From Photobacterium lipolyticum (GTDB taxonomy: Bacteria; Pseudomonadota; Gammaproteobacteria; Enterobacterales; Vibrionaceae), in the NCBI RefSeq assembly GCF_003026475.1, contig NZ_PYMC01000004.1, positions 186,001-250,000 on the forward strand: a DNA stretch of 64,000 nucleotides. Direction: 5' to 3'. Below the pieces are notes generated by a model, which was not told where the DNA came from, made no database searches, and saw only the letters and a program-made list of their open reading frames with translations. Position numbers and translations under genes: made by a program. Numbering within the stretch: the first letter of the stretch is position 1; each line of letters begins with the position of its first letter. Shown one piece after another: positions 8,067 to 15,928 of the stretch.

Positions 8067-8701
8067 TAACCAATATTATCAGTCGGCATAATCTGGCGGA
8101 AGGTCAGATTGATTCTCGGTTGCATGGGTTTCTGAGTCTTGGGTACGGAATGGGACCAGCAGGTTTGAGTCTCACCCGCCATGATCAATAGCGAACCGGA
8201 ATGCAGGGCAAACTCAATCTTCTGCTTGGTCTCGATATGTTTTAAAACAAAACGACGCTGTTCACCGAAACTGACCGACGCAATAACGGGCTGATAACCG
8301 AGCTCCTTTTCATTATCCTGATGGAAGCCCATGTAATCTTGTCCGTGGCGATAGAGATTCGCCAGTACCGAATTAAACGACACCCCAGCCGCCTGCTCAC
8401 AGGCCGCTTTGATTGCCAGTAAGGTAGGCGTCCACGGCTCCGGCTTCATAGTTAGGCCCGAATAGGTGTACTGAACATCGCCGCACCATGCCTGCAAACG
8501 AGGCTGCAAGACCTGACGGCCAAACATCCGAATCGATTGTTGTCGCCAGTTCAGTTCGTTCAATAGATGCTTAAAATAATCATCAGCCTGTTGCGCTGAA
8601 AAGTAGTGTGGCGCCCAGTACAGCCGTCCCTGAGGAATGGTTATCCATTCCCCGGTTTTGCCTGCTGACTCGAAAAGACCGACATTGTCAGTGCCGTTCA
8701 T
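8066..8701 (-). CDS. alkB: AlkB-like 2-oxoglutarate/Fe(II) dioxygenase
   Basis: A 211-residue protein from ATG 8701; the longer frame to 8788 would lie deep inside prpC, so the internal start is preferred. It carries the iron triad HQD...H (GFHQDNEKELG; second His in CWSHSVP) and the 2-oxoglutarate arginines (RINLTFR). The pre-motif GQDYMGF and the PASVSFG-like ASVSFGEQRRFVLKH are typical of AlkB homologues closer to human ALKBH2/3 than to E. coli AlkB. It would remove methyl groups from 1-meA/3-meC in nucleic acids. Its start overlaps the end of prpC by 14 bases, so the two are probably co-transcribed. Confidence 0.9.
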   Translation of the reverse strand: MNGTDNVGLFESAGKTGEWITIPQGRLYWAPHYFSAQQADDYFKHLLNELNWRQQSIRMFGRQVLQPRLQAWCGDVQYTYSGLTMKPEPWTPTLLAIKAACEQAAGVSFNSVLANLYRHGQDYMGFHQDNEKELGYQPVIASVSFGEQRRFVLKHIETKQKIEFALHSGSLLIMAGETQTCWSHSVPKTQKPMQPRINLTFRQIMPTDNIG

Positions 8702-9821
8702 CAATCGGCAACCACTCTTGGTGATCAGGCCCAATGTAATCGGCACTTGGCCTGATAATACGGTTATGGGCTCGCTGTTCGAACACATGTGCCGCCCAGC
8801 CTGTCACCCTGCTCATCACGAAGATCGGGGTAAACAACTTGGTAGGGATCGCCATAAAATGATACGCCGGGGCATGGAAGAAATCGACATTGCAAAACAG
8901 GTCTTTTTCCCGCTTCATCACCTGTTCTATGCGTTCGGACATATCATACAGCACCGAATCATCGGCCTCTTCAGCCAGCTTCTTCGCCCACCGTTTGATC
9001 AGTACATTGCGGGGATCGAATTCGGTATACACCGCATGACCAAAACCCATCACTTTTTCATTATTTGCCAGCATCTGTAAAATACCCGCTTCAGCTTCAT
9101 CCGGGCTTTGCCAGCGCTCGATCATCCCCATCGCAGCTTCGTTAGCGCCCCCATGCAATGGCCCGCGCAACGTACCAATTGCAGTTGCAATACAAGAATG
9201 AAGATCAGACAAGGTAGATGCACAAACACGAGCCGAAAATGTCGAGGCATTAAACTCATGTTCGGCATACAGGACCAGTGAACATTGCATCACCTGTATA
9301 TGAAGATCTGAAGGCGTCTTCCCGGTCAGCATCTTTAAGAAATAGCCGCCGAGGCTATCCTGATCACAATAGGTTTCAATCCGCACACCATGGTAGCTAT
9401 AACGGTACCAGTAACAGAGAATCGCGGGCAATAACGCCAACAAGCGATCGGCCTTATCCTGCTGCTCACTGAAGTCATGTTCCTGCTCCAGATTACCCAG
9501 CATCGAACAACCGGTTCGCATAACATCCATCGGATGGGCGTCTGCCGGGATCTGCTCCAGGGTGTTTTTTAACGCCAGAGGTAAACCGCGGAATGAGATC
9601 AGTCTGGTCTTATAAGCAGCCAGCTCTGTCCGGGTTGGCAACTTACCTTTTAACAACAGATAAGCCACTTCTTCAAACTCGGCGTGTTCGGCTAAATCCG
9701 TAATATCATAACCACGGTACGTGAGCCCTGTCCCCGTTTTACCGACAGTACAAAGTGCTGTCGAACCCGCACTTTGACCGCGTAACCCTTCACCACTCAA
9801 CTCTTTGTGTTTACCAGGCAT
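8688..9821 (-). CDS. prpC: 2-methylcitrate synthase / citrate synthase family
   Basis: A 377-residue type I citrate synthase. ATG 9821 follows an AAGGAG ribosome site. The catalytic residues are present: His in HGGANEAAM, His in GFGHAVYTEFDPRN, and Asp in CNVDFFHAP. The C-terminus RPSADYIGPDHQEWLP is characteristic of methylcitrate synthases, which condense propionyl-CoA with oxaloacetate. The other methylcitrate-cycle genes (prpB, acnD, prpF, prpR) are not adjacent; instead alkB overlaps downstream. That missing context makes plain citrate synthase activity a real alternative. Confidence 0.85.
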   Translation of the reverse strand: MPGKHKELSGEGLRGQSAGSTALCTVGKTGTGLTYRGYDITDLAEHAEFEEVAYLLLKGKLPTRTELAAYKTRLISFRGLPLALKNTLEQIPADAHPMDVMRTGCSMLGNLEQEHDFSEQQDKADRLLALLPAILCYWYRYSYHGVRIETYCDQDSLGGYFLKMLTGKTPSDLHIQVMQCSLVLYAEHEFNASTFSARVCASTLSDLHSCIATAIGTLRGPLHGGANEAAMGMIERWQSPDEAEAGILQMLANNEKVMGFGHAVYTEFDPRNVLIKRWAKKLAEEADDSVLYDMSERIEQVMKREKDLFCNVDFFHAPAYHFMAIPTKLFTPIFVMSRVTGWAAHVFEQRAHNRIIRPSADYIGPDHQEWLPIDERH

Positions 9822-9903
9822 AACCAACTCCTTACCTTTAAAGAAAAGAGGATCCCCTCTAAAGATAGGCCAGAATATGCAATTACAACTTGCCCACGCT
9901 AAA

Positions 9904-11019
9904 TTACATCGCTGCCAGATCAATATCTACCCATACCAACCGATGATCAGAGCCCGCTTGAGCCCTTTCCCGGCCCCGATCATCGGTGATCAGATGACGT
10001 AACGGATCTTTTTTATCCGGCCAGAAAATACCGGATTGCTTTACCGGTAGGTTGTCTGAAGGCAGGACATAATCAAGCCGCAACCCATCGAGGTGCGTCC
10101 ATTCGTTTTTTCGACCGGCGCGAGCCTGCCGAGGTTGAAGAAAATAACCACCTAAACTTTTAGGGGTTTGTTTACCCGCGCTGGCGGAACGATTGATCCG
10201 GCGGTGAAGCAGCAAGTCACGAAGAGGCTTTTTGATCCCATCGCCATCGGTCATGTCAGCATTAAGATCGCCCATTACCACAAACTTATCATCATCAGAT
10301 AAACCACCTTGCTGCCCCTGATCATCCACCAGATAATCAGCACGGTTGATGATGTCGGTTAACAGGCGCAACTCATCATGATTTCGACGGGCATTACGTT
10401 TTTCTTCACCATCAAACACTGGTGGTGTGGGGTGACAACAAAGCAGATTAATAACCTGTTGTTCAACCTCTATAGGTATCAATACATGATTTTTCGACGA
10501 TAGCCGCAAGACTCCGGCGGCTTGATCACTGTAATAACCATCAGGCATGCAATGACCGGGCATATCTTGCCAAAGCAATTGTTGCCAGCTTCGGATCTGA
10601 TGCTGTTGAATAGGGAAACGTGACAGGATAACGAAGCCGAAATGGCCATGATGTTCACCAAAACCTATGCCGTCATCCGGTAACGTCAGCTCGCCATCAC
10701 CGTTCAAGTCAAATGGGCTCAGTAAACCGGTATTACTTGCCGGAGCATAGTGGTAGGGATAGTCAATAACAGGCTGTTGATGCTGGGGTTCAGCCAGATA
10801 GTGGCGACAAAAATTTGCTAATGCACCGTCATCGCCCCCTTTTCCGGGATGATCGAATTCGCATAACAGTAAGACATCGGGACGAACGTGCTGAATAATG
10901 GCCGCAAGTTTTGAAAAACGGCCATTGTCTGCGGTAGAAGTTTGTTTGAGGATCTGACCTTCAACCGGATCAGACATCGAGATATTAAACAGCGCTATAC
11001 GTACAGTTTGAATTAGCAA
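9904..11019 (-). CDS. Endonuclease/exonuclease/phosphatase (EEP) family protein
   Basis: A 371-residue EEP-fold protein. Expected motifs in order: VRIALFNIS (first strand with Asn), LLLCEFDHPGKGG (metal-binding Glu), NLLCCHPTPP, MGDLNADMTDGD (Asp/Asn pair) and the C-terminal GSDHRLVWVDID (catalytic Asp-His). No signal peptide or membrane helix, so it is probably cytoplasmic; the GGDDG and NGDGELTLPDDG inserts are family-specific loops. The start used is TTG 11019 because the first beta strand is needed and no upstream ATG exists. Substrate unknown: nucleic acid, sugar phosphate or lipid phosphate are all possible in this fold. Confidence 0.8.
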   Translation of the reverse strand: MLIQTVRIALFNISMSDPVEGQILKQTSTADNGRFSKLAAIIQHVRPDVLLLCEFDHPGKGGDDGALANFCRHYLAEPQHQQPVIDYPYHYAPASNTGLLSPFDLNGDGELTLPDDGIGFGEHHGHFGFVILSRFPIQQHQIRSWQQLLWQDMPGHCMPDGYYSDQAAGVLRLSSKNHVLIPIEVEQQVINLLCCHPTPPVFDGEEKRNARRNHDELRLLTDIINRADYLVDDQGQQGGLSDDDKFVVMGDLNADMTDGDGIKKPLRDLLLHRRINRSASAGKQTPKSLGGYFLQPRQARAGRKNEWTHLDGLRLDYVLPSDNLPVKQSGIFWPDKKDPLRHLITDDRGRERAQAGSDHRLVWVDIDLAAM

Positions 11020-11103
11020 GGATCGCTCTTGTATGAATAAAGAGATAGTGAGCTGAATTGTAGCGATTTACCCGTCAGCTGTAACGTTCGGGTTTTCAAC
11101 TGG

Positions 11104-11589
11104 CTAACCGACCAGACGCGTTATTGCCAGCCGTATCTGCTCTGCATCATGCATTGCACGGTGTTTAACCGGACCTTGCTCTTCCAGCGCCAGCTGGAAA
11201 CGGGCCCGCTCGATGCCATTTTCATGCAGTAACCAATGCCCGACTTCGGTAAGTGTAAAGGAAGGTCGCATATGTGCGGAATGATAGAGTCGACCAAGCC
11301 AGAATAAATCCCACTGGCTGTCGCAAAAGACATATTCGAATTTGCCGAGAACAATATTTAGGTGCTGACAAACGTCAACGACCTGATTGCCATTCAGTTC
11401 AAGTTCTTTACGAGAAATTCGGTGAATTTCTTGTTCAGCATACTCATCCCAATGCTGCCAAACATCGCTTGCTGTTAAGGGGTTTATTAACAGACTGTCA
11501 CCACTGCCATCGGGTAAGGAATACCCCACTTCAATCGGATACGATTGATCCGATAATCCAGATGCTTCAAAATCCAGCGTTGCCCACAT
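11104..11589 (-). CDS. DEDDh-type 3'-5' exonuclease domain protein
   Basis: A 161-residue protein with a GGGAGAG ribosome site four bases before ATG 11589. Exonuclease motif I is DFEASGL (residues 6-12), motif II lies around CDSQWDLFWL, and the C-terminal KHRAMHDAEQI gives the His-x4-Asp of the DEDDh class. This is a free-standing RNase T/DnaQ-like exonuclease domain with no fused partner. It probably degrades single-stranded DNA or RNA ends in the cytoplasm; specific substrate unknown. Confidence 0.8.
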   Translation of the reverse strand: MWATLDFEASGLSDQSYPIEVGYSLPDGSGDSLLINPLTASDVWQHWDEYAEQEIHRISRKELELNGNQVVDVCQHLNIVLGKFEYVFCDSQWDLFWLGRLYHSAHMRPSFTLTEVGHWLLHENGIERARFQLALEEQGPVKHRAMHDAEQIRLAITRLVG

Positions 11590-11956
11590 AGCACTCTCCC
11601 TGATGCCGTTGATGATTCATACCCAAACCCGTAGCTTGGATATATTTAGTGATAATGAACGACGCTATCCTGTTCATCTTCCATCTATCACAGATAAATA
11701 TGGGTAACCTCTTTGCTATTTGCAATCACCGTTATTCAGCTTCAAACTTTCATTCCCCCCTCTATTACAACCACTGAGTCAAACAGGCACAACAAAAGTA
11801 AACAAATCACACAATAACTTTAGACGGTATATACCACTAAAGAGTAAAAAAATGAGGCCAACTCTGGCGGGCGGCAATTAACCACAAGAATGACACCATG
11901 ACGTTACGGCCGTTTTGCTTTAAGATCGCCGCATGCATTTTATTTCCGAGGCAAAT
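11590..11956. other. Intergenic region upstream of mobB
   Basis: No gene visible. ATACCCAAACCCGTAGCTTGGATAT near 11630 resembles a degraded end of the MITE-like repeat found complete at 52072, but the match is short. The rest is AT-rich and probably holds the divergent promoters for the exonuclease gene and mobB; I could not fix -35/-10 boxes with confidence. Confidence 0.4.
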
Positions 11957-12472
11957 ATGACGCCTATAATCGGTTTTGCCGGTTACAGTGGTTCAGGAAA
12001 AACCACCTTACTGGAAAAATTAATCCCCGAATTAAAACAACATGGTCTGCGTATCGGTCTGGTTAAACACAGCCACCACGACATCGACCCTGATATACCA
12101 GGGAAAGACAGCTATCGCCTGCGCCATGCGGGGTGCGCTCAAACGTTACTCGCGACAAAAGCCCGTCATATGCTCTACTTTGAGTATCCAGAGCCAGAAC
12201 GTGATGAGCCGGACCTAACGCAATGCCTGAACCAACTCGATCATAACCAGCTGGATTTAGTGCTGGTAGAAGGCTTTCGCGACAACGCTTTTCCTAAGAT
12301 TGAAATTCACCGCCCGGCGTATGGGAAACCGCTACTCTACCTTAATGATCCTCATATTATTGCTTTTGCCACAGACAGCGAACCGCCGCAGAACATTCCG
12401 TTACCGGTACTGGATTTAAACCAGCCACAACACATTGCTGAATTTATCGTGCAATGGCGGCAAGATATGTAA
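11957..12472 (+). CDS. mobB: Molybdopterin-guanine dinucleotide biosynthesis adaptor MobB
   Basis: A 171-residue P-loop GTPase-like protein. Walker A is GYSGSGKTTL at residues ~8-17, followed by LVKHSHHDIDPDIPGKDSYR, which is the MobB signature, and LVEGFRDNAFPKIEIHR (Walker B-like region). ATG 11957 is preferred over 11933 because it gives the usual N-terminus MTPIIGFAGYSG and has GAGG upstream. It assists MobA in attaching GMP to molybdopterin; mobA is not in the window. Confidence 0.93.
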   Translation: MTPIIGFAGYSGSGKTTLLEKLIPELKQHGLRIGLVKHSHHDIDPDIPGKDSYRLRHAGCAQTLLATKARHMLYFEYPEPERDEPDLTQCLNQLDHNQLDLVLVEGFRDNAFPKIEIHRPAYGKPLLYLNDPHIIAFATDSEPPQNIPLPVLDLNQPQHIAEFIVQWRQDM

Positions 12473-12636
12473 GCTCTTTTCTCCGCCGGTAAGCAGTCAG
12501 AAATGCCAGATCGCCGAACAATTGCGATCTACGCCTTGCTACTCATCCCTAAATAAAACAGTGAGGGATGATGATTTATTAACCGCCTCACGACATTATT
12601 TTATGCATGGGCACACACAACATAGAGCCGTTACCA

Positions 12637-12789
12637 ATGCTAACTTTCACTCAGATTCACAACTTCACCCTGCAAAATGAGGAACAAAAGGCAGAACAGC
12701 CAACAGCGTTATCAGAAAAAGAAGTGCAACGACAAGCACTGCTAAAACAGGCACAGCAAGACGGCGGGATTAAGGTCATCGAACAATAA
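12637..12789 (+). CDS. Small hypothetical protein, doubtful
   Basis: A 50-codon frame from ATG 12637 (or 60 from 12607). The product is rich in Gln and Glu (EEQKAEQ, QRQALLKQAQQDGG) and would be helical and soluble. A bidirectional terminator-like hairpin follows 18 bases after the stop, which supports a transcript, but the ribosome site (GAG 13 bases upstream) is weak. No family recognised. Confidence 0.35.
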   Translation: MLTFTQIHNFTLQNEEQKAEQPTALSEKEVQRQALLKQAQQDGGIKVIEQ

Positions 12790-12805
12790 TGGACCATAAG
12801 AGAAA

Positions 12806-12840
12806 ACAACAGGAGAGACGATTGCGTTGCTCCTGTTTGT
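12806..12840. terminator. Hairpin between converging genes
   Basis: AACAGGAG pairs exactly with CTCCTGTT around a 14-base loop. On the minus strand it is followed by GTTTTCTCT, so it may end the small plus-strand gene and, more likely, the sypF-E-G transcript. Confidence 0.6.
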
Positions 12841-12861
12841 CCCCCACAAAAAAAATTGCCA

Positions 12862-14316
12862 TCACGCATTGTTTTCCCATGTTTGTTTTTTCCGATAGAT
12901 CGTCGAAGGGCTAACGTCCAGATAGCGCGCCGCCTGGGGAATATTATCGTCACATAAGGTTATTGCCTGCTCAATGATCTCCCGCTCAAGCTGAGCTAAA
13001 GGCCGGATTTCACCCATTACACGGGCAGCTAATACCACTGATAGATTATCTGCAGAAATTCGCTCAGCCTTCGGCTCAATAGTGTTCTGGGCACTATGGT
13101 CGACTCGTTGTTGCATTCGGCCTAATGTCTCAGACGTATCGCTAACTTGATCTAAGGGAGGGGGCAGCTGGAATGGTTCAACCGCCACTCCTTCGTGCAA
13201 TACCAAAATATTTCTAATTACATTTTGCAGTTGACGAATATTGCCCGGCCACTCGTAGCTTAAAAAGCGAGCCAATACCTTTGCTGAAAAGCAGTTAAAC
13301 TGCTTCCCCTCTTCCGCTGCATAGTTTTTTAGAAAATGCTCTGCAATTTCAATGATATCTTCGTCTCTGTCACGCAATGGCGGCAAATGAATAGGTACAA
13401 CGTGCAAACGATAATAGAGATCTTCGCGAAACCGTCCTGCAGCCACTTCAGCCAGCGGATCTCGGTTGGTTGCACAGACAAAGCGAATATCAACCTGCTC
13501 CTGTTTGCCGCTGCCCACCTTTTGAAAACAACTGGTTTGAACAAAGCGTAACAGTTTAGTTTGCAACTCCATGTCCATTTCACAAATTTCATCTAGAAAT
13601 AGTGTGCCGCCATCAGCCAGGCTGGCAGCACCGCTCCGCTCAGAAATAGCGCCTGTAAATGCGCCTTTAATATGACCGAAGATCTCACTCTCCATCAGAT
13701 CCTTGGGGATAGCACCGCAATTTAAAGCAATAAACGGCTTCTTTTTCCTCGGGCTCTGTTTATGAATAGCTTCTGCACACACTTCTTTGCCTGTGCCACT
13801 TTCACCGGTAATAAACACAGTGGCTTTGCTCGAAGCAGCAGCATCAATGATCCGGTAGACGGCTTGCATTACTAAACTTGAACCAACAAAACCATGATAT
13901 TTCTGACGTTCAAATGTCTTTAATTGCTGCACAATATGCTGCAACCGGTGCTGTTCCAGCATATTGCGAACCGTTGTTTGTAAACGAGCGGCATCAAAAG
14001 GCTTCTCCAGAAAGTCTTTTGCCCCCAAACGCATCACATCCACCGCCACGTTAACCGAACTGTGCGCCGTCATAACCACCACAGTCACAGACGGGTGCTC
14101 ACTTGAAAGCCATTGCAGCACCTCCTGACCATCCATATCAGGCAGTTTCAAATCAAGCAATAACAGTTGAGGAAAAAATTCATCAATCGTCGCCATCGCT
14201 TCTTTACCTGTAGTAACCGTCAGCAACTCAATAGGCTCATCTTTCAAATAGTGCTGATAGGTCATGGCCAACATAGGTGTATCTTCGACCAAGAGTACCT
14301 TTGGTAATTGCTGCAT
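12862..14316 (-). CDS. sypG: SypG-like sigma-54-dependent response regulator (LuxO family)
   Basis: A 484-residue NtrC-class activator. The receiver domain (1-120) has phospho-acceptor Asp55 (LLLLDLKLPD). The AAA+ domain (~140-375) has Walker A GESGTGKE and the sigma-54 contact loop GAFTGA. The C-terminal Fis-type helix-turn-helix (NIPQAARYLDVSPSTIYRKK) is nearly the LuxO recognition helix. ATG 14316 has an AGGATAGGG ribosome site, four bases after sypE. It would activate the sigma-54 promoters found upstream of sypA, sypI and sypM, whose TTGCAWWWTGCAA boxes fit its LuxO-like DNA-binding domain. True LuxO would sit beside luxU, which is absent; the syp context decides the name. Confidence 0.92.
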   Translation of the reverse strand: MQQLPKVLLVEDTPMLAMTYQHYLKDEPIELLTVTTGKEAMATIDEFFPQLLLLDLKLPDMDGQEVLQWLSSEHPSVTVVVMTAHSSVNVAVDVMRLGAKDFLEKPFDAARLQTTVRNMLEQHRLQHIVQQLKTFERQKYHGFVGSSLVMQAVYRIIDAAASSKATVFITGESGTGKEVCAEAIHKQSPRKKKPFIALNCGAIPKDLMESEIFGHIKGAFTGAISERSGAASLADGGTLFLDEICEMDMELQTKLLRFVQTSCFQKVGSGKQEQVDIRFVCATNRDPLAEVAAGRFREDLYYRLHVVPIHLPPLRDRDEDIIEIAEHFLKNYAAEEGKQFNCFSAKVLARFLSYEWPGNIRQLQNVIRNILVLHEGVAVEPFQLPPPLDQVSDTSETLGRMQQRVDHSAQNTIEPKAERISADNLSVVLAARVMGEIRPLAQLEREIIEQAITLCDDNIPQAARYLDVSPSTIYRKKQTWENNA

Positions 14317-14320
14317 ATCC

Positions 14321-15928
14321 CTATCCTTTTAGCTGATTATCCATTTTTTGCAGAGAAACCGACTCTTTCGCCTGCAGTAAAATAAGGGTGGCGTCATCTT
14401 GCGCATGTGGGTCAACCAGTTGCTCAAAGTGTTCAATGAGTTGCCGTACTGCGCGATCCGGCGGATGGGCAATGCTCTTGTTTAATTGCTGTAAAATATC
14501 TGATTCAACAAAGCGTTGTGTTGGCGTTTTTGACTCTAACAAGCCATCTGTATATAAAACAAGCCGTTCAGACTGCTTAATTTCAACTTGCGTCATTTGA
14601 TAACGGGCATTTTCGATTAATCCGGGTAATAAGCCACCCACGTCCAATTGACACATAGATCCTGCACCTAATATAAACGGCGACGGATGACCGGCACTGA
14701 CAATACGCACTCTGCCACCACTATGAACGCTGAGCAATAAGAGGGTAATCGTAGATTGGCTGAGTAACCGATCCATGTAGATGCCATTTGAGATCTGTTG
14801 CATTAAATGTTCGATCGACACGGCCCCCACAGTTAATGCCGCCGATGCGCCATCCAAGTACCCCTGGATTATTCCTCTTAAATAGCCGGCAAAGGCATGG
14901 GAAAAAAATTTAGCGGTTTCGTCATGGCCTTCGATATCTGCCAGCATAATTAAACTGGCCTCAGTCCCGGCTTCATCCTTAAATGGATAAAAGTGGAAAA
15001 TATCACCGCCACCTCGTTCGCTGTGACTTTGCTGAAGTTGACATTGCCAATAAGGTATATCCAATGGAGTTTGAGGTAATAAAGAACCACAGATTCGTTC
15101 GTTAATCATTTCGCCCATGGCTTTTTTTAGTTGAACTGAACGGTAAATTGCTCGGTCAACTGATTGCAAAAGTTGGTTTTTATTTACAGGCTTTTGCAGA
15201 TAATCATCGACTCCCAAAAAATTGGCACGCTCAATGAGCTGGGAATTATCTGCCGCAGTTAAAAAGATAAACGGGGTCAGCTGACCATTTTTCTGTTCCA
15301 GTAATTGCTCCCGCAAGCTCATCCCATCCATACGGGGCATGTTGATATCTGAGAGCAAGAGATCATAATCATGTTTTTTGAATTGAGTTAAAGCCTGCAT
15401 GCCATCAGCAACGATATCGATCTGATAGCGCTCAGACAAATAGCTGTGATATAAGTTTTGAGCCACCAGCTCATCTTCAACAATTAATATTCGGGGCTGA
15501 TGGCACTTTTCCGGTAAAGACCAGGACAAACTCAAACAATGGAAATTACCGGCATGATGTGACTGGTAATCAACCGTGTCAGCGAACGCATTAATCAGCT
15601 CAAGGCCTCGACCAGACTCATGCTCTTTTAATACACTATCTAGCCCCTGATATGACTGCCTGGTTATATCCCAGGGTTCACCGTCATCCATTAGCGCCAA
15701 GTAAAAATGGGCACCATCTTGACTCAGTGTAACTTGGAGCGTTGCGGCTTTCGGATTGCCATGTTTGATAATATTTGTTGCCGCTTCGGTAAAAGCCAGG
15801 CTGATACGGTTTGCTAACGCCTCATCCACTCTTTTTAGACTCAGTAGACGCAGCAAGATCACTCGAATTTCTCGTACCGACTCAAGTTTGGCCTCTTTTT
15901 TCGTGTCATAAAGCAGTCGTTGCGTCAT
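14321..15928 (-). CDS. sypE: SypE-like regulator: RsbW kinase, receiver and PP2C phosphatase
   Basis: A 535-residue three-part protein. An N-terminal RsbW-type serine kinase/ATPase domain (~1-140) has N-box EAATNIIKHG and GRGLELI. A central receiver domain (~150-265) has Asp in LLLSDINMP. A C-terminal PP2C/SpoIIE phosphatase domain (~300-525) has RGGGDIF, LADIEGHD, SAGHPSPF and DDATLILL. This is the arrangement of V. fischeri SypE, which phosphorylates or dephosphorylates the STAS protein SypA depending on receiver state. ATG 15928 (MTQRLLYD) has a GAGAGGGAAG site and overlaps the sypF end by 23 bases, so translation is coupled. SypF is the likely phosphodonor. Confidence 0.92.
   Translation of the reverse strand: MTQRLLYDTKKEAKLESVREIRVILLRLLSLKRVDEALANRISLAFTEAATNIIKHGNPKAATLQVTLSQDGAHFYLALMDDGEPWDITRQSYQGLDSVLKEHESGRGLELINAFADTVDYQSHHAGNFHCLSLSWSLPEKCHQPRILIVEDELVAQNLYHSYLSERYQIDIVADGMQALTQFKKHDYDLLLSDINMPRMDGMSLREQLLEQKNGQLTPFIFLTAADNSQLIERANFLGVDDYLQKPVNKNQLLQSVDRAIYRSVQLKKAMGEMINERICGSLLPQTPLDIPYWQCQLQQSHSERGGGDIFHFYPFKDEAGTEASLIMLADIEGHDETAKFFSHAFAGYLRGIIQGYLDGASAALTVGAVSIEHLMQQISNGIYMDRLLSQSTITLLLLSVHSGGRVRIVSAGHPSPFILGAGSMCQLDVGGLLPGLIENARYQMTQVEIKQSERLVLYTDGLLESKTPTQRFVESDILQQLNKSIAHPPDRAVRQLIEHFEQLVDPHAQDDATLILLQAKESVSLQKMDNQLKG

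Noticed and set aside
8702-8788. N-terminal extension of AlkB
   Set aside because: It would lie within the prpC coding sequence and adds residues absent from the family; ATG 8701 is the better start.
12862-14316. Naming the activator LuxO
   Set aside because: The helix-turn-helix is LuxO-like, but luxU is not adjacent and the gene sits with SypE/SypF-type partners, so SypG is the better name.
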